Below, in pieces: positions 16,724-25,099 of a stretch of 64,000 nt of DNA. This DNA comes from Phytopseudomonas daroniae. Lineage in GTDB: Bacteria > Pseudomonadota > Gammaproteobacteria > Pseudomonadales > Pseudomonadaceae. Where the stretch lies: the NCBI RefSeq assembly GCF_004327285.1, contig NZ_QJUI01000021.1:1-64000 (forward strand), in the 5' to 3' direction. Under the pieces are notes generated by a model. It searched no databases, was not told the DNA's origin, and worked only from the letters and a program-made list of their open reading frames with translations. Position 1 is the stretch's first letter, and each line of letters begins with the position of its first letter. Both the position numbers and the translations under genes were made by a program.

Positions 16724-16737
16724 TAACTAGTTGGTTA
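16720..16737. promoter_or_regulatory. Predicted TetR operator 3, before the tct operon
   Basis: TAAATAACTAGTTGGTTA fits TAANNAACTRGTTNNTTA and is identical, base for base, to the site at 20429-20446. Confidence 0.8.
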
Positions 16738-16832
16738 CTTAAAACTCCAAGAAAACACCATGACCGGCACCGCAAGGTGCTCGGAGGCAACGATGAACAA
16801 CAACAAGCAAGCATCCGGCGGGCTCCAGTCGA
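16720..16832 (+). repeat. Duplicated operator-leader-start segment, copy 1
   Basis: From the operator through CCAAGAAAACA, CATGACCGG, CGGAGGCAACGATGAAC and CATCC.CCGGGCTC to GAGCCGT, this stretch aligns with 20429-20540, where it leads into the gene for the ABC substrate-binding protein. Here the similarity stops after about 13 codons. One promoter region was evidently copied from the other. Confidence 0.8.
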
Positions 16833-17119
16833 GCCGTTTCCCATCTGCCGATCCGGCACCTGCCGCCGCTGTGACGGTTCGCTCGCGGCTATTCAACGGT
16901 CTTCGCCGGGCCTGGTCGTGCCTGGTGCCCGCACCGTGCGAGCGCGCTGACCAGCCCCCGCTCCTCGACCACTGGTCTTTCCTCGCTCCCGCCGCGTGCA
17001 TCCTGAGCATGCCGCCGAGCACTCCAGTACAGGCTGTCATGCCCTCCGGCGCAGCGGCGTCGGGCCGCTCTCCGTTGCGTGCCTGGCTCGGCCGGGGCTC
17101 CGCCCGGGCTCGTGCCTGA
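16793..17119 (+). CDS. Possible 108-codon leader ORF, unknown
   Basis: The ATG at 16793 has an excellent ribosome site (CGGAGG) and its first codons (MNNNKQASGGLQSSR) are a copy of the start of the substrate-binding protein gene at 20501. The rest is Ala/Pro/Arg/Ser-rich with no recognisable domain and may be non-functional. It could be a decayed copy of a gene start, or the leader RNA of the tct operon that happens to remain open. I do not claim a function. Confidence 0.3.
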   Translation: MNNNKQASGGLQSSRFPSADPAPAAAVTVRSRLFNGLRRAWSCLVPAPCERADQPPLLDHWSFLAPAACILSMPPSTPVQAVMPSGAAASGRSPLRAWLGRGSARARA

Positions 17120-17147
17120 CCGCCCTGCATCCCGTTGGAGTCCTGCT

Positions 17148-17618
17148 ATGAAAACGACTGGAAAAATGCTGGTGGGTGAGCGCGCTTTCTGTCTGGCGCT
17201 GCTGCTTGCCAGCCTGTTCATCCTGGTTCAGGCCTATGCGATCGCCGGCTTGTCGTCGATCAGCTCGCCGGGCGCCTTTCCGCTGGGCATCAGCCTGATC
17301 CTGGTGGTGTCGGCGACCCGGGTGCTCTTCGCCCTGCGCCACAAGCAACCCGCAGCCTACGGGGGCTGGCTCGACACCCTCAGGCAGTTCTGCCACCTGC
17401 ATTTTCCCCGGCGCGTGCTGGTCTTCATTCTGCTGGCCACGGTCTATCTGGCGGCGATTCAGTGGGCCAGTTTTTATGTCAGCACCTTCGTGTTCCTGCT
17501 GCTTTCCATCGCCTACCTGCGCAATGGCCGGCTCATGGGTGCGCTGCTCACCAGCGTGCTGTCCGTGCTGCTGATCTACCTGCTGTTCACCCTGGCGTTC
17601 AGCGTCTACCTCCCCTAA
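17148..17618 (+). CDS. tctB: TctB-family small permease subunit
   Basis: This 156-residue protein has four hydrophobic segments (around residues 10-30, 42-60, 88-110 and 125-153), the layout of TctB, the small membrane subunit of tripartite tricarboxylate transporters. GGAG precedes the ATG at 17148 by seven bases. TctB proteins vary greatly in sequence, and this call rests on size, topology and its place 10 bases before tctA. With TctA and TctC it forms a secondary importer for a carboxylate. Confidence 0.85.
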   Translation: MKTTGKMLVGERAFCLALLLASLFILVQAYAIAGLSSISSPGAFPLGISLILVVSATRVLFALRHKQPAAYGGWLDTLRQFCHLHFPRRVLVFILLATVYLAAIQWASFYVSTFVFLLLSIAYLRNGRLMGALLTSVLSVLLIYLLFTLAFSVYLP

Positions 17619-17628
17619 GGAGATCCTC

Positions 17629-19137
17629 ATGAGCGAAACGCTCTCATACCTGTTCATGGCCTGGACCCATCCGAACCTGCTGATGCTGACCGCGCTGGGT
17701 ACCTTCGCCGGTATCTACATCGGCGCCATCCCCGGCCTGTCGGTGACCATGGCGGTGTCCATCCTGGTGTCCTTCACCTTCGCCTGGGACGTCAACAACG
17801 CCCTGGCGCTGATCGTCGGCATCTTCATTGGTGGGGTCTACGGCGGTGCGCGCAGCGCCATCCTGCTGAACATTCCCGGCGGCCCGGCGCAGGTGGCCAC
17901 CGCTTTCGACGGCTACCCCCTGGCCAAGCGCGGGGAGGCCGGGCAGGCCATTGGTCTGAGCACGGTGATGTCGGTGATCGGCGGCCTGGTCGGCACCCTG
18001 GTGCTGGCCGCTGCGGCCCCGGTGATCGGCGATCTGGCCCTGCAGTTCGCCCCGCGCGACTACTTCATGGTCGCCGCCATCGGCCTGCTGCTGGTCGGCA
18101 GTCTGGCCGACGGCTCGTTGGCCAAGGGTATCTTCGCTGCGGCGCTGGGTGCGGTGATCGGCTTGATCGGCATGGATCCGGTGACCGCCGAGGGCCGTTT
18201 CACCCTTGGCCAGGTCGAGCTGATGGGAGGCATCCACTACGTGGTGGTGATGATCGGTCTGTTTGGCGTCGCCGAGGCGCTCTATCAGTTGCACAACCTG
18301 GATGCCGCTGTGGTGCGGCAGAAGGTCGACAAGATCATCCCTTCCATCGCCATGGTGCTGAAGTTCCTGCCGCTGTCGCTGCGCACCTCGATCATCGGTG
18401 TGCTGGTCGGCGCGCTGCCAGGTGTTGGCGGCGATATAGCCGCGTTGCTGGCCTATGACCATGCCAAGCGTACGGTGAAGAATCCTACTGCGCCATTCGG
18501 CCAGGGTGCCTATGAAGGTCTGGTGGCGCCGGAAACCGCCAACAGCTCGGCGGTAGGCAGCGCCTATATCCCCATGCTGACCCTGGGCATCCCGGGCGAT
18601 GCAGTGACCGCGGTGATCATTGGTGCTCTGGTGATTCACGGCCTCAACCCTGGCCCGATGCTGATGGTGGATAACCCGCACATCTTCTGGTTCACCGTCG
18701 GCAACCTGGCCCTGGCCAATGTCTTCCTGCTGATCTTCGGCCTGATGGGCATCAAGCTGTTCGCCAGGCTGGTGGAATTGCCCAAGGCCATACTGATCCC
18801 GCTGATCCTGGTGCTCTGCGTGGTCGGCACCTACTCGATCAACAGCAGTATGACCGAAGTGTACTGGATGCTCGGCTTCGGTCTGCTCGGCTACTTCCTC
18901 AAGGCCTTTGGCTTCCAGATGGGCCCGATCATCCTCGGCGTGATCCTCGGCCCGATGATGGACAACGCCTACCGCCAGGCCATGGCGTCGGTCGGCGACA
19001 GCCCGTTCGAGCTGATGGCGGAACTGGTCAGCAATCCCGTATCGCTGGTTTTGACCATCGGCATGCTGCTGATCCTGTTGGGCAACACGCCTCTGTTCGG
19101 TTGGCTGAAGCGCAAGGCCTCCCTGTCCCATTCCTGA
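17629..19137 (+). CDS. tctA: TctA-family large permease subunit
   Basis: This 502-residue polytopic protein is the large channel subunit of a tripartite tricarboxylate transporter. It has the family's GIYIGAIPGLSVTMAVSIL and GGVYGGARSAILLNIPGGP segments near the N-terminus, and the internal repeat VGALPGVGGDIAALLAYDHA with LGIPGDAVTAVIIGAL in the second half. AAGGAG precedes the ATG. Systems of this family take up citrate, other di- and tricarboxylates or aromatic acids with the help of a periplasmic TctC protein. Location beside acid-forming enzymes suggests it could import an acidic form of the substrate. Confidence 0.93.
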   Translation: MSETLSYLFMAWTHPNLLMLTALGTFAGIYIGAIPGLSVTMAVSILVSFTFAWDVNNALALIVGIFIGGVYGGARSAILLNIPGGPAQVATAFDGYPLAKRGEAGQAIGLSTVMSVIGGLVGTLVLAAAAPVIGDLALQFAPRDYFMVAAIGLLLVGSLADGSLAKGIFAAALGAVIGLIGMDPVTAEGRFTLGQVELMGGIHYVVVMIGLFGVAEALYQLHNLDAAVVRQKVDKIIPSIAMVLKFLPLSLRTSIIGVLVGALPGVGGDIAALLAYDHAKRTVKNPTAPFGQGAYEGLVAPETANSSAVGSAYIPMLTLGIPGDAVTAVIIGALVIHGLNPGPMLMVDNPHIFWFTVGNLALANVFLLIFGLMGIKLFARLVELPKAILIPLILVLCVVGTYSINSSMTEVYWMLGFGLLGYFLKAFGFQMGPIILGVILGPMMDNAYRQAMASVGDSPFELMAELVSNPVSLVLTIGMLLILLGNTPLFGWLKRKASLSHS

Positions 19138-19205
19138 ATCGATTGCGTCAAGGCGTGCCCCGGCCGGCAGGGGTCAACAACAATAACCAGATGGAGAACC
19201 TCCAC

Positions 19206-20201
19206 ATGCTCAAAGCTCTATGCGCCAGTGCCGCCATTGCACTCGGCACCCTGACCCTATCCGTTCACGCCGATTATCCCGAGCGCAGCATCCAGGCCGT
19301 GATCCCCTGGGGTGCTGGTGGCGGCACCGACAGTGTGATGCGTAGCCTGGCGCCCCATGTGGAGAAAGAATTGGGTGGCAAGCTGATCCTCAACAACCGT
19401 CCGGGCGGTACGGGGGTTGTAGGCAGTACCTACGTACTGCAGCAAAGACCGAACGGCTACACTCTGCTGCTCGGTGCGGAAAACCCGCAGCTGTATCCGG
19501 TGCTGGGCCTGGCCAAGTTCGACTATAGCGACTTCTATCCGGTCAATATCATTGGCCAGAACGTAGCGGTGATCGTCACCCATGCCGATGCGCCGTGGAA
19601 CTCCATGGCCGAGCTGCTGGCCGAGGCCAAGACCAATCCGGGCACCCTGCGCATGGGTGGTACCGGCGCCGGCGGGATCCCGAGCACGGTGCATGCGATG
19701 ATCAACGCGGTGGGCGAGCTCAAGGTGCGCGAAGTGACCTTCGCCGGAGACGGCCCCAGCGTCACCGCGCTGCTGGGCAAACATATCGACTTCACCCCAC
19801 TGAGCCTGGCGGCATCCAAGGAAATGATCCGCACCGGCAAGCTCAAGGGGCTGGCGGTGATTGCCACGCAAGAGGTGCCGGATCTGCCAGGCGTCGAGCC
19901 GATCACCGAGTCTCTGCCGGAGATCGCCGAGTACCTGCCGTGGGGCTCGTTCTGGGGCGCCTTCGTGCACAAGGATACACCGGACGAGATCAAGCAGAAG
20001 CTGACCGACGCCTACGCCAAGGCGGTGGCCAGCGAGGAGTTTCAGCAATTTCTGAAGAACTTCGGCGGGCATTCGCTGAACCTCAGCGGTGTCGAGGCCG
20101 AGTCCTACCTCAAGCGCTGGCAGTCGGTCACTGCCTGGTCCATGTACAAGGCCGAGGCCATCAGCATCGCCCCGGACTCGGTAGGCATTGCCCGGCCCTG
20201 A
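19206..20201 (+). CDS. tctC: TctC-family periplasmic substrate-binding protein
   Basis: This 331-residue solute-binding protein has a Sec signal peptide (MLKALCASAAIALGTLTLSV, cleavage probably after HA) and then DYPERSIQAVIPWGAGGGTD, the hallmark opening of TctC/Bug proteins. GGTGVVGSTYV and MGGTGAGGIPS form the binding loops. The ATG at 19206 is preceded by GGAGA; ATG 19191 is possible. It lies 68 bases after tctA, the reverse of the usual tctC-first order, but tctBAC order is also known. It would deliver a carboxylate to TctAB. Confidence 0.9.
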   Translation: MLKALCASAAIALGTLTLSVHADYPERSIQAVIPWGAGGGTDSVMRSLAPHVEKELGGKLILNNRPGGTGVVGSTYVLQQRPNGYTLLLGAENPQLYPVLGLAKFDYSDFYPVNIIGQNVAVIVTHADAPWNSMAELLAEAKTNPGTLRMGGTGAGGIPSTVHAMINAVGELKVREVTFAGDGPSVTALLGKHIDFTPLSLAASKEMIRTGKLKGLAVIATQEVPDLPGVEPITESLPEIAEYLPWGSFWGAFVHKDTPDEIKQKLTDAYAKAVASEEFQQFLKNFGGHSLNLSGVEAESYLKRWQSVTAWSMYKAEAISIAPDSVGIARP

Positions 20202-20283
20202 GCCTGGTGGCGATTCGAACCTGATGCCCTGAGCATCGGCGGCAATCAACTGCTCGCCGATGTCGCCTTGTGTCAGTCACCTT

Positions 20284-20311
20284 GGCCCGTCCTCGTGGCG
20301 GGTTCTTTTTC
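20284..20311 (+). terminator. Probable intrinsic terminator after tctC
   Basis: GCCCG pairs with CGGGT across a short loop that can pair further (CC with GG), followed by TTCTTTTT. It lies 83 bases after the tctC stop codon and before the next regulated promoter, so it probably ends the tct operon. Confidence 0.65.
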
Positions 20312-20403
20312 GCGTTTCTGTTTGCCGGTATATCCGCGGCTATCGATCCGTCGCGGTTCGGCTCCCGTGTGCGGCGATGGCTATCGTTGGCCGCAAATAA
20401 GGG

Positions 20404-20432
20404 TTGCTCCTGGCTGGCTGGTGAAATATAAA
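20404..20432 (+). promoter_or_regulatory. Predicted sigma-70 promoter of the ABC-etf-porin operon
   Basis: TTGCTC (20404-20409) and TATAAA (20427-20432) lie 17 bases apart, mirroring the tct promoter. The operator at 20429 overlaps the -10 box. Confidence 0.65.
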
Positions 20433-20446
20433 TAACTAGTTGGTTA
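20429..20446. promoter_or_regulatory. Predicted TetR operator 4, before the ABC transporter operon
   Basis: TAAATAACTAGTTGGTTA is identical to operator 3 and fits the shared TAANNAACTRGTTNNTTA pattern. Confidence 0.8.
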
Positions 20447-20540
20447 CTTAGAATTCCAAGAAAACATCATGACCGGTGCCGCGCGTACCCGGAGGCAACG
20501 ATGAACGACAAGCAAACATCCACCGGGCTCGATCTGAGCC
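20429..20540 (+). repeat. Duplicated operator-leader-start segment, copy 2
   Basis: This is the counterpart of 16720-16832. Here it continues into an intact gene, so it is likely the source copy. Confidence 0.8.
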
Positions 20541-21592
20541 GTCGCCAACTGATCAAGGGCGCTGCCGGCCTGGCGGGTGTCGGGGCAGTGGCAGGGCTCT
20601 TCCCCTCGCTGTTGTGGGCTCAGGACACGTTGAGCCTGTCCAACTCCTTCCGATCCCTCACCAATCCTTACCATGCCTTGTTCAATCGCGGTGGCGAAGC
20701 CTATGCGGCCAGCCTGAAGATGCCTTATCTGCCGCAGGTCACCGAAGGCAACAGCCAGAAAGGCATCGCCGATGTCCGTGCCCTGATCGCGAAGACCGGC
20801 GGCAACCTGATCCTCAACATCGAGCCAAACGATTCCGCCGATGCCCGGGTAATCATCGAGCAGTGCGTGAAAGCGGGCGTGTATGTAACCACCATCTGGA
20901 ACAAGCCCGACGACATGCACCCCTGGGACTACGACCCCTACTGGGTCGCACATATCTCCGAGGACGGTGAGGCGGTCGGCGAGGCCATTGCCACCGAGCT
21001 GTTCGAGTCCATGGGTGGTAAAGGCGGTGTGGTTGCGCTGGGCGGCATCTATAGCAACGTCGCGGCTATTGGCCGACGGGCCGGCCTGGAGGCGGCGCTG
21101 AAGAAGTTTCCCGACATCGAGCTGCTGGATTTCCAGCCTGCCGACTGGAGCGCCAACCGCGCCTTTCCCATCGTGCAGTCCTGGCTGACCCGATTTGGCT
21201 CTAGCGTCAAGGGTATCTGGTGCGCCAATGACGACATGGGGATGGGGGCGCTCGAAGCGTTGCGCGGGGAGGGGTTGGCCGGAATGATCCCGGTAGTGGG
21301 TATCGATGGCATTCCGCAGGCGGTCGAGGCGGTGCAGAGTGGCGAATACGTAGCGACCGCCAGCCTCGATCCCTTCTGGCTGGGCACCATGGGCCTGGCC
21401 CTGGGACACGCGGCGAAAACCGGGCGTATCGACCCGCGGCAGGAGCCGAGGGAGCATCGCGAGTTCTACGTCACGCCGCAACTGATTACCCGTGACAACG
21501 CCGAGGCTTTCTACCAGGCCAATTTCAAGGCGACACCGCAAGTGGACGCCAATGACTTCTGGGGGCGCGTGGCCGGGCCGATCCGTTATTGA
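20501..21592 (+). CDS. Sugar-type ABC transporter substrate-binding protein (RbsB-like, Tat signal)
   Basis: This 363-residue periplasmic binding protein of the ribose/galactose type (Peripla_BP_4) starts with a twin-arginine signal: SRRQLIKGAAGLAGVGAV, ending near WAQD. The mature part has the alternating Rossmann lobes, with LSNSFRSLTNPYHALFNRGG, then GIYSNVAAIGRRAGLEAALK and WCANDDMGMGALEALRG as family segments. CGGAGG stands before the ATG. It heads an operon with two permeases and an ATPase. The family binds sugars, polyols, autoinducer-2 and similar hydroxylated ligands; use of the Tat route is uncommon for this family. The ligand cannot be told. Confidence 0.9.
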   Translation: MNDKQTSTGLDLSRRQLIKGAAGLAGVGAVAGLFPSLLWAQDTLSLSNSFRSLTNPYHALFNRGGEAYAASLKMPYLPQVTEGNSQKGIADVRALIAKTGGNLILNIEPNDSADARVIIEQCVKAGVYVTTIWNKPDDMHPWDYDPYWVAHISEDGEAVGEAIATELFESMGGKGGVVALGGIYSNVAAIGRRAGLEAALKKFPDIELLDFQPADWSANRAFPIVQSWLTRFGSSVKGIWCANDDMGMGALEALRGEGLAGMIPVVGIDGIPQAVEAVQSGEYVATASLDPFWLGTMGLALGHAAKTGRIDPRQEPREHREFYVTPQLITRDNAEAFYQANFKATPQVDANDFWGRVAGPIRY

Positions 21593-21659
21593 GCCCCGTG
21601 CACCAATGTTTCCGAAGCCCGTCCCGGGCTGTCTTGAAGTCTGTTCTGGAGTAGCTGTC

Positions 21660-22604
21660 ATGGCCTACTTGCGGCGGTTCTCATCCCTGCTGGTGCTGGT
21701 TCTTATCGGCCTGTCGATCGGTCTGATAAACCCGAATTTCTTCGACCCTCTGAACCTGTCGCGCATCGCGACGACGTCCGCCATTCCGTTGTTGATGGCC
21801 CTGGGCGGCATGTTCGTGATCCAGATGGGCAGCATCGATCTGTCCATCGAGGGCGTCGTGGCGATTGCCGCGGTGTGCTTCGCCCTGCTCGTCGGCAACA
21901 CCCTCAACGGCAACGACCTGGGGCTGTGGGTTCTGCCCCTGGTGGTGCTGATCGGCGCCTGCGCGGGGCTGGTCAACGGCCTGGTCCAGGTCAAGCTGCG
22001 CATCCCTTCCTTCATGGCGACCCTGGGCATCGGTTTCGTCGGCGTGGGCCTGGCCACGGCGCTGCTGGCGGGCAATACGGTCAGGGTGACGGACATGGAG
22101 ATCCGCGCCATCGCCCTGCAGCGCTGGCTGGGCTTGCCCCTGTCGGTGTGGATCGCGCTGCTGGGGCTTGGCGTGGCGCATTTCATCTCCCGCCACACCG
22201 TTCTGGGGCGACATGCCCTGGCCATCGGCGGCGGGGAGGATCTGGCCAGGCTCAACGGGGTCGATATCAACCGGGTGCGCATCCTGGTGTTCGCGCTGGC
22301 CGGGGCATTCTATGGCGCGGCGTCGATCCTGGCGGTCGCCCAGTTCGGCCAGGGCCATGCCTTGATCGCCCAGGGACAGCTGTTCACCGCCATCACCGCC
22401 ATCGTCGTGGGTGGCGCGTCGCTGGCGGGGGGCAATGGCAGCCCCTTCGGCACCCTGATCGGCATCCTCATCGTGGTCGTGGTGAGTAACGGCATGGTGC
22501 TCATGGGGATTCCTCCCTACGTGCAGCAAGGGGTGCAAGGGGCGCTGATCATCGCGGCGGTGGCCTTGGCCCATGACCGGGCCAAGACCCGCGTGGTGAA
22601 GTGA
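21660..22604 (+). CDS. ABC transporter permease (RbsC-like), first of two
   Basis: This 314-residue inner-membrane protein has eight to ten hydrophobic stretches and the BPD_transp_2 pattern of ribose-type permeases, including MGSIDLSIEGVVAIAAV and the late VGGASLAGGNGSPFGTLIG. I start it at the ATG at 21660 (MAYLRRFSS), 67 bases after the binding-protein gene; the frame is open further upstream but overlaps that gene. It is followed after 10 bases by the ATPase gene. With the second permease at 24130 it likely forms a heterodimer channel. Confidence 0.9.
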   Translation: MAYLRRFSSLLVLVLIGLSIGLINPNFFDPLNLSRIATTSAIPLLMALGGMFVIQMGSIDLSIEGVVAIAAVCFALLVGNTLNGNDLGLWVLPLVVLIGACAGLVNGLVQVKLRIPSFMATLGIGFVGVGLATALLAGNTVRVTDMEIRAIALQRWLGLPLSVWIALLGLGVAHFISRHTVLGRHALAIGGGEDLARLNGVDINRVRILVFALAGAFYGAASILAVAQFGQGHALIAQGQLFTAITAIVVGGASLAGGNGSPFGTLIGILIVVVVSNGMVLMGIPPYVQQGVQGALIIAAVALAHDRAKTRVVK

Positions 22605-22614
22605 GGAGATCGTC

Positions 22615-24117
22615 ATGCTCAAGCTGATTCAGGTATCCAAGAGTTTCCCCGGGGTCAGGGTGTTGAAGAACATCTCCCTGGAAGTGCGCAAGAACGAAGT
22701 GGTCGGCCTGATCGGCGAGAACGGCGCCGGCAAGTCGACCCTGATGAAGATCCTTACCGGCGTGTACCAGCCCGATGAAGGGCATCTGGAGCTCGATGGC
22801 CGCGCCATCGTGCTCGACGGCCCCCGTGGCGCAACCGCGCAGGGCATCGCCATGGTTCACCAGGAGCAGTCGATACTGCCGAACCTGTCGGTGGCGGAAA
22901 ACCTGTTCATGGGCCGCGAGGACGAGTTTTCCCGTTTCGGCCGCCTGGACTGGAAGCGGCTGTGCGGCGCGGCCCGCCAGCAACTGGCCAAGGTGCACCT
23001 GGACATCGATCCGCTGACCAAGTGCAGTGAGTTGAGCTTCGGCCAGCGGCAGATGATCGAGCTGGCCAAGGCCCTGGCCCTCGAAGAACGCACGGACGGG
23101 CATCTGGTGATCATGCTGGACGAACCCACTTCCGTGCTCGAACAACGGGAAATCGACATTCTGTTCCGTCTGGTCAGGGAACTGAGGTCGCGCGCCTCGT
23201 TCATCTTCGTCTCGCATCGACTGGACGAGCTGCTGGAGCTGAGCGACCGGCTGTATGTCATGAAGGACGGCGAGGTGGTCGCCGAGATGGCCGCTGCCGA
23301 GGCCTCCAAGGAGCGCCTGCACAGCCTGATGGTGGGGCGCTCCCTGCATGCCGAGTATTACCGGGAGTCGCTGCAGGCGCCCTGTTCCTCGGAGGTCGCG
23401 CTGGCGGTGGACGGGCTGTCGCTGGATCGGCATTTCCGCGACGTGTCCTTCGCCCTGCATCGCGGCGAAGTGCTGGGGATCGCCGGGGTGATCGGCTCCG
23501 GGCGGGAAGAGTTGTGCCGGGTGATCGCCGGCTTGCTGGCGCCGACCTGCGGAACCATCGAGGTCGCAGGTCGGCGCCTCAAGGGCAGGGGGCCGGGCGA
23601 GGCCATCGCTGCCGGCATCGGCTATATCCCGCGTGAGCGCAAGGTCGAGGGGATAGTGCTGATGATGAGCGTCGCCGAGAACATGACCCTGGCGCGCATC
23701 GGCCAGGTGACCACCCTCGGCCTGCTGGACGAGGGCCGGGAGGCCCGGTTCGCCGAGGACTGGATCAAGCGCCTGAGCATCAAGACGCCGGGGCCCGGGG
23801 CGCTGTGCCAGAACCTCAGTGGCGGCAACCAGCAGAAGGTGGTGCTGGCCAAATGGCGCAACGCGGGCTCGACCATCCTGGTGCTGGATCACCCGACCCG
23901 GGGGCTGGATGTCGGCGCCAAGGAGGACGTCTACCAGCTGATCCGCGAGATCACCGCCGAGGGGGTGTCGGTGCTGCTGACCGCGGACACCCTGGAGGAA
24001 ATGATCGGCCTGAGCCACCGCATCCTAGTGATGCGCGACGGGGAAGTCGCCCAATCCTTCGACTGCATGCCCGGCGCCAAGCCGGAGCAAGTCGACCTGA
24101 TCCAGTACATGGTTTGA
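22615..24117 (+). CDS. ABC transporter ATPase with two nucleotide domains (RbsA/MglA-like)
   Basis: This 500-residue protein carries two ABC domains in one chain. The first has a full Walker A (GENGAGKSTL), an LSFGQRQMIELAKAL signature and Walker B VIMLDEPTS. The second has the degenerate Walker A GVIGSGREELC normal for this class and a strong LSGGNQQKVVLAKW signature. GAGGAG precedes the ATG. It energises import by the two permeases either side of it. Spacing of 10 and 12 bases to its neighbours marks a single operon. Confidence 0.93.
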   Translation: MLKLIQVSKSFPGVRVLKNISLEVRKNEVVGLIGENGAGKSTLMKILTGVYQPDEGHLELDGRAIVLDGPRGATAQGIAMVHQEQSILPNLSVAENLFMGREDEFSRFGRLDWKRLCGAARQQLAKVHLDIDPLTKCSELSFGQRQMIELAKALALEERTDGHLVIMLDEPTSVLEQREIDILFRLVRELRSRASFIFVSHRLDELLELSDRLYVMKDGEVVAEMAAAEASKERLHSLMVGRSLHAEYYRESLQAPCSSEVALAVDGLSLDRHFRDVSFALHRGEVLGIAGVIGSGREELCRVIAGLLAPTCGTIEVAGRRLKGRGPGEAIAAGIGYIPRERKVEGIVLMMSVAENMTLARIGQVTTLGLLDEGREARFAEDWIKRLSIKTPGPGALCQNLSGGNQQKVVLAKWRNAGSTILVLDHPTRGLDVGAKEDVYQLIREITAEGVSVLLTADTLEEMIGLSHRILVMRDGEVAQSFDCMPGAKPEQVDLIQYMV

Positions 24118-24129
24118 GAGAGCGCCAAC

Positions 24130-25077
24130 ATGCCCATCACCCTATCCGGCCTGCGCAACCAGGCCCCGTTGTTCGCCCTGGTCGTGCTGTTCGCCTTGAT
24201 TGCCGGCTATGACCCCAGGTTCATCCAGCCGGCTTCCATCCTGGCCTTGCTGGCCGATACCGCGACCCTGTTCATCATGGCGGCCGGGATCACCTTCGTG
24301 CTGCTGATCGGCGGCATCGACCTGTCGTCCCAGGCCGTGGCCTCCATGGCCAGCGTCATAGTGGCGCTGTTGCTGCCGGAGCTGGGCTACCTGGCCTTGC
24401 CGCTGGGCCTGGCCATCGGCATTGCCGCAGGCGCCCTGTCCGGTGTGCTGCATACCTGGCTGCGCCTGCCGTCCTTCATCGTCACCCTGGCGGTCGGCGG
24501 GGTGGTCACCACCATCACCATGCTGGCGTCGCAGACCCGCACCATCAATATCAGCGGGACCGATCGCGATGCCTACTTCGCCTGGGTCACCGGCCAGACC
24601 TGGGGGATTCCCCATGAGGTGCTGGTCGCCCTGGTGGTGCTGCTGGCCTGCGTGTTCCTGCAACGCAAGACCGCGTTCGGGCGTTTCTGCAATGCCGTCG
24701 GCGCCGGCGAACCGGCGGCCTGGGCCTCGGGCATCGCGGTCAAGCGCATCAAGCTCTGGGTCTTCGTGATCTCCGCCGGGCTCGCCGCGCTTTCCGGCAT
24801 CGTCATGGCCGGCCGGCTGTCCAGCGGTTCGCCGACCCTGGCCAATGAATTCCTGCTGCCCGCCATTGCCGCGGTGCTCGTCGGCGGTACCGCCCTGACC
24901 GGCGGCGTGGGCGGCATCTGGCGCACCCTGATCGGCGCGCTGCTGGTCTCGGTGGTGCGCGTGGGGATGACCTTCGTCGGGGTCAGCGTATTCGCCCAAC
25001 AGATCGTCTTCGGCGTGATCCTGGTGCTGGCCGTGGCCCTGACCATCGACCGCTCGAAGATTCCCGTGGTCAAGTGA
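24130..25077 (+). CDS. ABC transporter permease (RbsC-like), second of two
   Basis: This 315-residue polytopic protein is of the same BPD_transp_2 family as the permease at 21660. Landmarks are [31 protein letters not shown] and the late [19 protein letters not shown]. It follows the ATPase gene by 12 bases and precedes etfB by 22. Its distance in sequence from the first permease suggests an old heterodimer, not a recent duplication. Confidence 0.9.
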   Translation: MPITLSGLRNQAPLFALVVLFALIAGYDPRFIQPASILALLADTATLFIMAAGITFVLLIGGIDLSSQAVASMASVIVALLLPELGYLALPLGLAIGIAAGALSGVLHTWLRLPSFIVTLAVGGVVTTITMLASQTRTINISGTDRDAYFAWVTGQTWGIPHEVLVALVVLLACVFLQRKTAFGRFCNAVGAGEPAAWASGIAVKRIKLWVFVISAGLAALSGIVMAGRLSSGSPTLANEFLLPAIAAVLVGGTALTGGVGGIWRTLIGALLVSVVRVGMTFVGVSVFAQQIVFGVILVLAVALTIDRSKIPVVK

Positions 25078-25099
25078 TTCGTTATCGGATGGAAACCCT

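Noticed and set aside
17644-19131. A 495-codon minus-strand frame over tctA
   Set aside because: The product is Gln/His-rich with no domain, a typical shadow of a membrane-protein gene.
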